Positions 27,655 through 39,062 of a DNA stretch of 64,000 nucleotides are shown piece by piece. How positions within the stretch are numbered: the stretch's first letter is position 1; each line of letters begins with the position of its first letter. The DNA comes from Dromaius novaehollandiae. Its lineage: Eukaryota > Chordata > Aves > Casuariiformes > Dromaiidae. The position numbers and the translations under genes were made by a program. Location: contig NC_088102.1 of the NCBI RefSeq assembly GCF_036370855.1, positions 44,057,835 to 44,121,834 of the forward strand, read 5' to 3'. The notes beneath the pieces are model-generated. The model made no database searches, was not told where the DNA came from, and saw only the letters and a list, made by a program, of their open reading frames with translations.

Positions 27655-30499
27655 CCAGCATACAAGCATAGTGCTGGGGATTGCAAATCTTGGGAGGTAA
27701 CGAGCAGCAGCCCTGATGTTTGGTGAATTTGTAGATGAGGTAGGCTGCATGCCGTTTAGCCTAATGCACGGTGGTGCTTTGGGAGGTCCCAGAGCTTTAT
27801 GGATTTGCTGCATTTATACAAATTAACATAGTCATGGTAGCAAATGACTGTGATTTTTCCTAAAGATGAACAAACTGTGGATCTAACAGGGACCTGCTAT
27901 TTCCCAGTAATTTCACAATGCTGCTTCCCTAAATAAGGCCAGGGAGGACTTTTTTACCCAAACTGGCCTCAGTGCAGACACTGTTGAAAGGTCAGCCCTC
28001 CAATCCATTTTAGATTTTTTCTTGTCACAGTGAATTATCCCTTATCCAAGACAACAAGTAGCACCTAAGAATGATGGTTTCTCTGCTTATTATCCAGCAC
28101 AGCTAAACTTGAAGTCAGCCCTGGGAGATCTGTTTGTATCTGGTGCAGTGTTCATGGAGTTCATCAGAACAAACCAGAATTGACGACATCTTTAGGGAGG
28201 AAAAAAAGAAAAAAGGAAATCAATTGGAGCTAGTGTCAGAGCTGATCAAATGTACGAAGAAGGAACGCATTGCCAGACAGTATCTGAGGCTGGATAATTC
28301 TCGTCAAAATACCACCTGTGTCAAATAGCTTCTGTGATAGGAAAATAATTTTCTCCCATTTAAGAGGATAGTGAGTACCAAGATTTTTACATCTTCTTAG
28401 AAACCTGAAAACAGCCTCTTTGTCCCTATCAGTGCAGGGTTTTTTCCACTGGACAAACATTGATTTTTCTTGCTGCCAAACTCTGCATTTCTAATGGAGC
28501 TTGAAATTAACATGATATTTTTTGTTGTTGTTGTTTACCTCCTTGTTTGCGCAGCAGCAACCTAAATGATGTTGACACAGCTTTAGGAACAACATTTCTT
28601 AAAGTTTTAGTTGAATGCAGCAGAGAAGGCAAAATGCATTGCTTTATCCAGACAGGACACAAACGACTACCATGTGGTATCAAGGGGTGGTTTTATGTAT
28701 CCGTGACATTGATAGGAAGGCTTGAGAAAGTTTGCATTTGTTTATTTTAAGATATTTGGGATCCAGAGGGTGTTCTTTATCATATTCTCCTGGGATGAGC
28801 TCTTCAGCATGCTGTACTCATAACCTTGAGGTAGCAGCTGCAGCAGCATCCTGTAATTCTGCTCCTGAGGTGTAGAAACTATTCCAGTGTTTCTGGAGAA
28901 ACCTTTTGTGAGGTCAGTAAATTAATCAGGTCCCAAATTCCAGCAAAGATATCTTGATTCAGAGAAAATGGGCAATTAAGCTGAGAGAAGAACAGTGTTC
29001 CTGATACCTTCTTACAAGTCAAAATTCACAGTCCCTTCTGACCTTATGAATTCGGAAGCTGAATTGGGGTGCTACCCTTGTACAGAGCTGTAGTCGATAC
29101 AATAATCCACTCTTGTCTGGAGTGCCATAGCAGCTGGCTAACTTTAGCAGTTTCAGATGGCTGTAAATTACAGTGGGCAGCTTGTAGAGTAATTCGAAAA
29201 TCTAAATGTCTTAGTATTTTCTTGAAACTGTACAGAAGTATCCTTTGGTCCCTGTGCCAGTTCTACTTACTCCTTACAAATATGGTTGAAAGAATCCTTG
29301 TAGTCGAAGATAGTTGTACTGTATGGCTGAACTTCCAAGCCGTAGTTATGACTAGATTATAACAGTAACCGATTTCTCCTTTCCTTTGGTATTCACACAA
29401 CACAAGGTTAAAAAAAAAAATTAGAGCCCTGTAATTAGAAATAACTAAAACAAAGGTACTCCTGAGTCTCCCCATCCTTGCAACCAGGGCCTTTTGGCAA
29501 TATGGGTGATCTGAGAGAGCTTTTCACCTCTCCAAGACAAGAAAGACTAAATTATTAAATCCCATCTCTACTCACGACAATTCAGATTCATATGGGCCTA
29601 GTCTCATTTTCTCAACTGTTTGCCAAGATTAAGATGCAGTCTTTGGTGAGGGTTCGCACTCCCTTGCACTGAGAGCAGAAGATGCACACAGAGAACAATT
29701 CTGTATCAAATCTGACCGGCAGAGTGGCCTGAGTATTGGGTCAGCAGTTTTCCATCAAATTGCTATCAGTTATTGTTGATACGGAGTGAAGGTCGTTAAT
29801 TAAGCAGAAAGAATTTGGGCAGTTCAGGGTCAAGACTTGAGCAGCTCTTATTCAGTGAGTAAGAGCCTGCTATCAACATCATCGTTAGCTATTACAGCTA
29901 GCAATTCTTTTAAAATTAATGTGCTAATGTACTGTTCTACTTAGGAAAGTGACTGAGTGTGAACATGACACTACATTTGGTATTTATTTTCACTCACTGA
30001 CTTACAAACTAAAATCTGTTCACTTTCCAGCTCCAAGGATGATTTTTCTTTCTGCCAGAGGCACAGACTTCACCATGGATCTGGAAAAATCAGTCTATGG
30101 AGTCTTTATCACCAGTGATGATGTATAAAGCAGACATAAAGCAAGATTCAAGGCATGTGCTGTAGAATTGTAAAGCATCCCTGTTAATGACGCACACAGC
30201 ACACTAAAATCCCTCTCATTCTCTGCTCTTGCCTCTGCAAGACCAAAAGGAGTTGAAAACTCATGCATGTTAGTAAAGTCAGTGGTTTAAAAAGAGAGGA
30301 GGGACAGGGAGCAGAGATGGGGAATAAGATGGTCAGCGTTTTGCAGCATTGTCTTTTCTTGCTGGTCCCCCTGAGTTTTGTGTTTGTGAAGCCCCCAGGG
30401 ATGAGGTTGTGCGCTGGGATAGCGTAGCTATCATATATGAGAAAGCCAAAAGCTTTGTACTTTAGGATGGAGAATTTGGAAGGAATCATATGGGGGTAT

Positions 30500-30965
30500 G
30501 TCAGCAATCTTTCATCAGCTAGATAAAGGTGTTAATGAACCAGCACCGTTGTTCTGTCAGGTTTATTGCAAGCCAGCATTAGAAATGTGGTTTCGAGGTC
30601 TTTTCCATCTCTTGGCTGTGATGCTGTGGGGCTTGACTCAGCAGCATTCAGTGGCGTTCCCCGCCCTAAATGTTTTACTCCTGCTTGTTTCTGCTGTTAA
30701 GATTGAAATGTCGTATTAGATTAAGACCTCTACAGATGTCAACAGCATGGAAGGCTTCCCTTTCACTTTAGCAGGAATGGAGACTGAGGTTGCTGTGTTG
30801 CTGAGGGTGTCCGATGGAGTTTAGCTAATAAGATTTGATTTTGTGAGGTTTGCATCCTATTAAGACAAGTGGGGATCAGGCCTGTGAGCGTGATAGGAAA
30901 GTGCAAACACAGTGGAAAGTCACTGATGAATATTAATAGGCTATGAAACAATACAAGGCCGAAAT
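30500..30965. promoter_or_regulatory. Candidate conserved non-coding element
   Basis: No ORF or repeat was recognised. The stretch carries homeodomain- and NK2-like words, including CTATTAAGACAAGTGG near 30858 and GATGAATATTAATAGGC near 30925. Composition resembles vertebrate enhancers. Conservation is untested, so confidence is low. Confidence 0.25.
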
Positions 30966-31669
30966 GTTGATGAGGTGGGAGAAAGAAAGCAGCGGCTACA
31001 TGGTGTAGCACAACGGCCTCTCTTTTCTCCCCACTTCCTCTGCCACCTGCCTGTGGCCTGTCACTCTCAAGCCCTGGTAAATTTGGAGGTGCAGCGCTGG
31101 AATCTGATAGCTTTCCAGAGCCAGTCTCAGCTCTGCAGCTTGCAGCCTGTGTGTGGTATGAGCATAACTGAAGTATCCGATCCAGGAGAAAAGCCCTGTG
31201 CACTCATCTTCAATCTTCCCTAGCAGCCCTGCCCAGGTACAAGCCAAGATCAGCTCTCCAACTATCCGAAGAGTTGTTTCTAAAAGTAGCTTGGCTCATC
31301 CTTAATAGTCATCTTCATGGGTGAGCTATCATCCATGTCAACGGTCTGTGTGCCTCTTTAACCTTAGTATGAATCATCTGTTCCTATTTTTCCTTGTAGT
31401 TACGGGACTGGCTCACAGCCAGTGCCACGGTGCTCTCCTCACGGCTCGCTTCCTCTGGCATAGCGCGGGAAATCGCTGACCCTGTTTTGCACAATTCTGC
31501 CCTGCAATGGGTGCAGCTGTTGTGACTTCCTGCAGTGCTTTCACACAGGAGTCAGTTCATGGCTGCTGATTATCTTCCGTTGTAGTTTACTCTTCTTATT
31601 TGCCTAGCTAAGAATTGCCCTCCTTTGTGCTTTTTTACCTTTCGAAACAATACGCAGACATGAATCATC

Positions 31670-31800
31670 CCAGGCTCCCCCGACAGAACTGTCCTTAGCC
31701 CCATTTTACAGACTGAGAGCAGAGGCAAAGGAAATCTGCCAGCAGACAAGTTCACCGAGTTGGGATTAAATCTTTTGCTTCTAGTACTGTGGTCCCACGC
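31670..31800 (+). mobile_element. MIR/CORE-SINE-like fragment
   Basis: The order TAGCCCCATTTTACAGACTG (31696 on), then AGAGGCAAAGG, then GAGTTGGGATTAAATC follows the 3' half of MIR-type SINEs (consensus words 'CCCCATTTTACAGATGAGG', 'GAGGCACAGAG', 'AGCTGGGATT'). The copy is diverged, and ends are set by where similarity fades. Confidence 0.65.
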
Positions 31801-32199
31801 GTGGCCCTTCTTCATCCCCTGTCCCACCCTCCACCTGCCACAACAGACACTCCTGGTTCTTTACGCAGCGCACAAAAGTTGTGTTAGACCTTTAGGCTAC
31901 AGAAATTCATGGCACGTACTGGCCTTCCAATTTGTTCACGTTTCATTTCTTTCAATGCTGATCTCTCAGCAGAACTGTTTGAAAATCCCCAGGACATTGA
32001 TTATCTTTCTTTACACACATTTCTTTATCAATTGAATTATTTACTAAAGAGATGTGTTCATATTTTATTGATATAATCCGAGGTGTAATTTTATTCTTTT
32101 TCCCTCAGCACTCTTTTAAAGAAAACAATATTTTCTTCTGTGTTGCTTTGATTTGTTTTTGTTTAATTTATCCCTGGACTTCTAAGCATTTTATTGCTC

Positions 32200-32335
32200 T
32201 TTTTACTGTGGGAGGAAACTGAGTCATGGGAGTTAAGTGAATTGCTACTGTTCACAGAAGAGAGCAGCAGTAGATGAGAAATAAGATCTGGATATCAGGC
32301 CTGCTAGTCAAGTGCTGGCCATACTAAGATGATAT
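32200..32335 (+). mobile_element. MIR/CORE-SINE-like fragment
   Basis: GGAGGAAACTGAGTCATGGG (32211 on), AGTTAAGTGAATTGCT and ATAAGATCTGGATATC followed by CTGCTAGTCAAGTGCTGGCC keep the order of the MIR 3' half. It lies about 400 bp downstream of another MIR-like fragment in the same orientation. It is old and diverged. Confidence 0.62.
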
Positions 32336-32391
32336 CAGGCAACATGTGCCAGTAGGGTTGGCCTTCCCTATGTTAGCAAACATGCTCATGA

Positions 32392-32401
32392 GGGGGGGGG
32401 G
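32392..32401 (+). repeat. Ten-nucleotide G run
   Basis: Uninterrupted G homopolymer in otherwise mixed sequence. Such runs are prone to length error in sequencing and to slippage. No function is inferred. Confidence 0.9.
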
Positions 32402-32689
32402 AGGTTTAGGACTTACTGAAAGTGGTGTTTTCAACTTCTTGGTAATGGTTTCATGGCTGGAATTCATTTTTGTGCTTCACTGCTGTCTTCTATCATCTTT
32501 GCTGTTACTTTTAGTTGCTTTCTGCCTCAATTTCCCAGCAGCATCTGCCCTTTTAACAGCCAAGCTGGATACACAGTGCTAAACGGTTTGGATTCTGCTT
32601 TAGTGAGAACTGTACAAGCACGTAAAACAGGGTAGCTCTGTTTAGGACTATGGTTTTATATTAATAATCCAGACCAATGTCCTCTAGTA

Positions 32690-33255
32690 AAATGGGGCCC
32701 AGGCAGGTTTGACTGAAACACCTAAAGCTTGTTAAAGAAGTGAATAACTAACTTAATTAAACTGCCTTCCTCTTTGTTTTTCTGCTCTTTGGTAGTCAAC
32801 TGAAAAAGCAAGTCACATTCCCATGCTGTCATCTCTGGTCCCTGATTGTTGAGAGGGGTTTTTTATGCTTGGCCTCTTCAGGGAAACGCTGCTTGTTTGC
32901 ATTGTATTTGTGGCATAGTTACTAATGGTACAGATCATTTTTATTAGCCAAGCTGTCTGCATTAAAATGATAGATTTTTTTGCATTATTAAGAACATCCA
33001 AGGGAGTCTCTGCAGCGGCAGGAGAAAGATGATAATTTTTCGTTTAGCTTAAGAGCAGATGGTTACAGAAACATTCTATGTAAATAAATTAAGGAGAAGC
33101 CACCCTCGCTAATAGTTAAGTAAACAGGTTTGGAAACAGACGGCTCAGGACCAGGCTTTTCTGTTCTCTTCCTTTCCTGTAAAAGCTTTGTTCTGCTCTG
33201 CAGCTTACAGCCCCATATAGATAGGGTTTTAATTAAATCAATTTGCTTTTGGCCC
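32690..33255. promoter_or_regulatory. Candidate conserved non-coding element
   Basis: Strongest CNE-like stretch in the left 52 kb. It is AT-rich with little CpG and has no ORF. It includes TTAATTAA twice (32753-32760 and 33229-33236), forkhead-like TGTAAATA (33079-33086) and GTAAACA (33120-33126), and several TTTGCAT/ATTA-type words. No repeat family was recognised. The call is by composition only. Confidence 0.32.
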
Positions 33256-34567
33256 AGAGTTGTCTAAAACAGCTTCCTTCCTGCTAAAGCAAGATTCTCA
33301 CTCATGGGCAGCTTTCATGAGCACTGGAGAGTACTTACCTAGCCTAGGTATCCAGGCTGTAATCAGGGTTATTGATAAGCGTTTCCAAAGGTCTATTGCC
33401 GTGGCAGCAAGGCACCGAGAGATCAGAGAGAAGTATTACTATCAGTGTTGTATATTATATCTCCATTCTGCGGTCTCTGAATGAGAACTGGAGTCACAGT
33501 GCCGTGCTTGCCCTAGAGCATTTCTACTCAACAAAACAAGTAAATTAGAAGTGGAGAAATGAGAGGTAATTGAAGGAGGAAGGTCAAATTCCACAGCACA
33601 AGGGCTGCAAGTGTTCAGCTGCAATAGCTGGAGAAGAAAGTAGTGGTTCTCTTCCTGGCATCCAAAATGAAACGAGAGGTTGGAGAGAGGAAATCGTGAA
33701 AACCTAGTCTTCATATGGCTCACAGAACAAAAAGCCAGAAGAGCCTCTAGGGCGAAGAAGGTTACACTGTGATCTGCTTTTTGTCATTCCCTTCTACCTG
33801 TCTGAGTTGGAACAGGAAGATAGGCTTGCATAAGGAAAATGCTGTTGCCCGGGACAGCCCCCTCCATTGTGTTCACAACCATACCCCACACCGATGCAAA
33901 AACATCGTCTGGGAGATCTTCTTCTTACCAAGCTCCCCAGTGGCACGTCCAGAATTCAGCGCACTTGCAAGTGGGATTGGCATCTCACGCATTAGCAGAA
34001 TATGATTAGTGTCCAGTATCAGGAGGAGATCACGTACAGATGAAGTGGTTGTTTCTCAGTTGATGGAGACTGGAGCTGAAGGAGGGCCACTCCTCTTCTG
34101 AGTTTTGGACAGGTATTTTTATGGAATGACTTAAGAGCAGTTTCTAGATTCCTGCATAGATTTTCTGCTGGGTGTAGGCACAGCAAAAGGGATGACACAA
34201 AACAGTTTGGATGTTACTATTACTGATAACAGTACTTTAATATCATACAGGAAAAACTGATGGCCAGTGATTGAAATAATAGAATTGTGAAAATATTTAA
34301 TAGGACAAAAATGAAAGAATATACACATAGGGACTGATAACAAGAATGTCTGGTGCAAGCTGGGAACTCATCTTTTAGAGGGGATGGGAGAAGGAAAGGA
34401 TTTGATTGTATTAGTTGATCTAAGAAATCGCTGCACCCTGCCAGTATACTGGAGTTCTGAAAAATCACGTGCAATCCTAGGTTGTATCGGGCGAGCTGTC
34501 CCTTTAGAAAGAAGGAGCTATCCATGCATTGTCAAGAGCCTTAGTGAATTCTCTGTACACTACCAAA

Positions 34568-35020
34568 CACCCACGTTCAAAAACAGCTGACATGAGACTG
34601 GAGTATAGGTACAGAGAAAGGCTTCTGGGATGAGGGGAATGAAGAATCTATCGTACACATGGGGAGCAGAAGTGTGTGGCTTGTTTAATCTAGCAAAACA
34701 AAGGCCGAGAGGAGATATGAATGCTCTCTATAAACACATCAGAGGAGTAAACACCAGGGAGGGAGAAGAGCAATTTAAACTAAAAGACAACATTGGCACA
34801 AGAGGAAATGGGTATAAACAGTCCATGAATACATTTAGGCTGCAAATTAGACAGTTTCTAAGCAGAAGTCAAGTGAGAGTTTAGATATCCAAGTAAGAGT
34901 ACCAGGGCAAATAACGTATCTAATTTTAACATGGAGTTTGATTAGTTATTTGAGAATTAGATAATGGTTGCCTGTGGCAGCTGAAGACTGGATATGATGA
35001 TCCCGTGTTTCTATATCCTG
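34568..35020 (+). mobile_element. Decayed CR1 LINE 3' fragment, sense
   Basis: Sequence order matches the 3' end of CR1-type LINEs: GGTACAGAGAAAGGCTTCTG, GGGATGAGGGGAATGAAGAA, GGCTTGTTTAATCTAGCAAA, GAGAGGAGATATGAATGC, TATAAACACATCAGAGGAG, GCTGCAAATTAGACAGTTTC and finally CTGGATATGATGATCCCGTG near the end. A residual 84-codon open frame (34630-34884) falls inside and is a remnant of LINE-derived sequence, not a gene. The terminal repeat units of an intact CR1 tail are not evident. Confidence 0.75.
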
Positions 35021-36559
35021 TGTGAAGGAAGATCATGCTGAAAAAAGCAGTCTCCACATTGGATATCTCCAGAGTCAGATGCATCAAATGTGTAGCTTAT
35101 ACGCTTCACAAGAATTTCTACCACCCAATTCTTAGCAATTAAAAAGGAAATCTTAAGGAAATGACCAGCTTCCCGCCACCCCGGATAAACCTAGAGTAAA
35201 AGTTGTATTTGCCTATGCACTATGATACGGTCATAGTTCATGAGAGCAGGCTGTTTTCTCAAAGCTGAGAACTGCTGAAAAGTTTGGAGATGTTCAGATG
35301 CGAGTGATAACAGCTTTAAAGTCAGGACTAAAATTGTTACGTGTGCACAGTGAAAATTTCCCATCCAACCTTAACTGCTGCCAGTGCTTCACCACCCAAA
35401 GCCAGTGACAACCCTGTTTTTGAGCAACATATATCTTCACCGCATCAGTAGCTCTGGAAATTGAGAAGTGACTTGTGTGTGGTCTACCTTTCTCTTGTTT
35501 GATGGACTGATTTTTTTCTGCCTTACTGTAGCATTTAAACCAAAGTCTGTGTGTCTCCAAGCAGCAAACTACTTCAAAACAAGTAGTTTTCAGTGTAGAA
35601 AATTCAGTTGTTCACTAGAAGTAACCACATCATGGACTCCACTGGCCAGAATAAAATATGTAAAATTTTGATACATACTCTACATTTCAGTGGGTGACAG
35701 AGGTATGGATTGAGGTGACATTTATGACAACAAGAGGTCTTTGTCTGCATAAACAATTTTCCTGTACTACAGGTTTAAGATTTTAACTGCTGCAGGCAGG
35801 TAACACCTTACATTTTTTCTCTAAATTTCCTTATTAACAAGCCCTTATCCAAATGTTGTAGGCTAGGAGTGAAAGTAGAAGGTTTTAAAGAGAGGGAGCA
35901 GAGTCAAATTTCTTCAAGGCCTTTAAAAACTGTGTATTCCTTAGCTTTCTAGTGTGTAGGGCAGCTGGGGGTTAAGTGACTGAATTGTGATTTTGCAGCC
36001 TTTTACCATTCGGATTTGCAAAACTGAAGGATTTTTGCTTTGATTAGCAAGATAATTAGAACTATATTTGTAAGCATAAGCTTCACTGAGCTTTGCAAGT
36101 ATTCATTTCATGCCATGACCTCAGAGATTCAGCATGACTCCTTAATGCTGCGCAGAGCAGACCCGGGGTGTCTGCGTAAAGCCCTCCTGTACACTTGGCC
36201 AGGGCCTCTTTCCTGGCCTATGCTAAGCTCTCTTTTGGCAATGATGCAATTTCATAGCTCCTGTTTTTTTTCCAGGTTGCTGTCAGTCTGCTTAAAAAAT
36301 TCACCCTGCAGTCATTAACACGGTAAAGTTGTGTGAGGTGTGAGGGTCAGGGTCAGGAAGGCGAGAGCCTTTGTGCCACTGGGGACAGAGGAGAGGAGCC
36401 CAGCTGCATTACAATGGACTACTTGACTGTCTGCTCCCCCTCGCTGACCTCATGCCAGTCCCTTATCTTTGTCCTCCCATCCTCTTTGCTCTTCCTTTCA
36501 CAGTAGAAATCAGTCCCACAAAGTGAGTCAAACTTGCAATAAAGTCTTCTTAGTTAAGA

Positions 36560-37060
36560 TGCTGACTTCAGAGAAAAACTGAAATTCTCATCAGCCGTTT
36601 TGCCTTGACAGTGTCTCTCAGTAGGCAAATTTTCTGCTGGAAGCGTCTGCTGTCACTCTTCCGTCTGTACCTGTTTTCCTACCCTTTCTGCAAAGTGCCC
36701 CTTTGCTAGCTCCGAACTATACACTGAACTTGAGAGAATGCAGGGTCTTGCATCACGCATCTATGCCATTCTGAGTTTCCAAACTGAATGAATTATAAAC
36801 TTCATAAATAACAAACTGATTAACCATGCTCTTTGAGCAGGGGAAGGTGAGGGGCAGGAGTGTTGTATTTCGCTAGCTAAGCAGGCTCAGCCATGATTTG
36901 AGCGATCTCCCAGAAAATTAAGTAGGTAGTACAACAGCAAGTTGTTTAGCCTAAATCAACATTGAATCAACTCTAATTCTGCTTTTGTCTGTCCTGCATT
37001 ATAATTAAACCTGAAATTGAGATGCTGACCATACATGAGCCTGAAAGTTTGCAGCTTGTG
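36560..37060. promoter_or_regulatory. Candidate conserved non-coding element
   Basis: The stretch carries AT-rich homeodomain-like words (GAATGAATTATAAAC near 36786, CATTATAATTAAACC near 36998) and no ORF or known repeat. Conservation cannot be assessed here, so this is a low-confidence pattern call. Confidence 0.2.
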
Positions 37061-39007
37061 TTGAGATACTGAAATAGTGGGCATCTTCTAAAGCTGGTCA
37101 GGATACGTGACATTTGTCTGTATTGTTACTGTTCTCCCAACTGCTCAGAGAGAATGAGTATCTTGAAAACTTACGGTGTTTTTTGTGAGATCAGGTTCAG
37201 TCTTCCTAGCCAAATTTCAGTATTTCCAGACCTGACCACTGCTTTTTCTCTTCTTCCTGTTTATGGATGGAAGGTTTGGTGTTCCTGAGGTGTAAATCCG
37301 GAATCTATGATCTCAGGAAAAGTTAACTTGCACAGGAGTTTCACTTTCCATGAAAACTCTTGATAGATTGGGGATGCAGAGGAGGCAGGTGAAGTTAGGA
37401 GTGAGTGGACTCCAGCGCTGCTTGTACAGCAGTTCCGTTGCTTTCCTAGCAATCAAGACTAATTGTATTGAATACCTGGAAGTGCTCCTCCATATGTGCC
37501 AGCTCTGCGTCGGTGCACTGGCTCCTGGGAAGCTCTGGTATGTAGAATCCAACTGTCATCAGGGCTTGCCATAAGAATAAATTTGCAAGCAGACCATTTT
37601 TGGCTCTTGCTGTAGCAGTCTCTGAAAAGAGCCCTTCTTTCTGTGTTTCCTCCACCTCCTTTTCAGAGACATGACCAATGTTTTCCACAAATGGAGAAGT
37701 TTACAGTTCCCCACACACCACGATTCCTGCCAGAAATTTTTAGTTGCCACAGCAACAACTTAACAAATTTTTTAAAGCCCCTGCTGCTGGCAGTGCGTCT
37801 GCCCTGTTTGTTCTTCCTGTGCACTTCCCTGGCACCACACAAGGCTGCAGAGGCAGTGACTGAGAGCTCTAATAACCCCAGTAATGGATCCAATTATGGC
37901 CGTTAATGCTTCTGTTGAGAATACATGAATAAGTAGATCTGTGTGTAAGGATGAAAGAGCGTGTTTTTAAAGCTGCCCAAGTGGTCTACGGGGCTGGTCA
38001 GCCATGTCCGTATTGCCAAGCCCTGGTGGAGGACAGCAGCTGAAGATTCAGCTGCTGTTCAGCTCCCTCCCAGACCGTGCAGGCCCACAGGCTCCCCGTG
38101 AGTCGTTGCATGGTCACTGGCTGATGTCAGGAGCTGTGGCTGTTGACTTAGAGGCAAGGCCTCACACCACAAACATTTGTTTGTGCGTGTTGCCGTTACA
38201 TTTCAGGTACTTCTGTGGGGCAGCTGGGCTCTGGTGTGTCTGCTGACAGGGTCTGTCTGTTGATGGCAGCCACATACACAGTAAATAGTGCTTCACTTCC
38301 ATTAGAAAGAGTTGCCAAGTTCACTGGATTATGGGGGATGCGGCTAGGAATGGACTGAGCAGGGCAGAAAAAGCAGAGATGCACTAGCAAATTTTTACCA
38401 GAAATGTTGTTTCTAGCACACGTTTTGAGTGCTGTTTCATGAGTAAAGGATACTCCTTATGTCACCTTCATGCTGCCAGAAAACCAATTGCTTCCTCTGA
38501 TTATCATCCGATCTTTCTTCACCATGCACAGAGACCTCTATCCTCCCCCCTTACTGCAGGTGGCTGCCCTGCTGGCACGCATGGTGACAGATGTGTTGTG
38601 GCCTTCTGTTGTCCAACAGTTGGTCAGAGGGGGAAAGATGTCCTCTCTTGTTCTTGATGATCGCCTTCCTTGTCTGCCTTTTCCTAGCTGACTCATAGAG
38701 GAGTAGGAAAGTAAATGTCTTTTGAGCGGTATGTGGCTGATTCAGGAGAGAGCGGTCCTGGATGTCAGATGCCTCAGTGCTGCCTCCTCAATGTCAGAAG
38801 GGAGCTGGAGGGACAGGCATCTGAGCAGCAGAGGTTGGCTGCAGAAGACCTTTCACCAAGCAACTTCGTTCCCTTCCTCTATTCCCTGTATATCCATGGT
38901 GGTAAGAGGAGATAGTTACACTCTCCAAGATTCATTTCCTTGAGTGCAGGCTTTATAGAACTTGCAGTGTAGGATGATGGGTGCCAGCTGGAAGGTGTTG
39001 CGGGAAG

Positions 39008-39062
39008 CGGGGGGAGGAGGGAGGGAGGGGGAGAGGGAGAGAGAGAAAGAGAGAGAGAGAGG
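39008..39062 (+). repeat. Purine-rich (G/GA) low-complexity tract with G-quadruplex potential
   Basis: The tract is almost pure purine on the plus strand. It begins with closely spaced G runs (GGGGGGAGGAGGGAGGGAGG) and passes into (GA)n. At least four runs of three or more G separated by one to four bases fit the usual G-quadruplex pattern. The GA part could form H-DNA. It is an ordinary microsatellite by origin. Confidence 0.85.

Larger units (their letters stand above)
25511..31669. other. Non-coding stretch, no gene seen
   Basis: About 6.2 kb with no supportable gene. It contains an 11-nt C run at about 25791-25801, A runs at about 26041-26052 and 29408-29418, a MITE-like element at 27556-27654 and a possible conserved element at 30500-30965, the latter two annotated separately. 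Open frames are short and unremarkable. Confidence 0.5.
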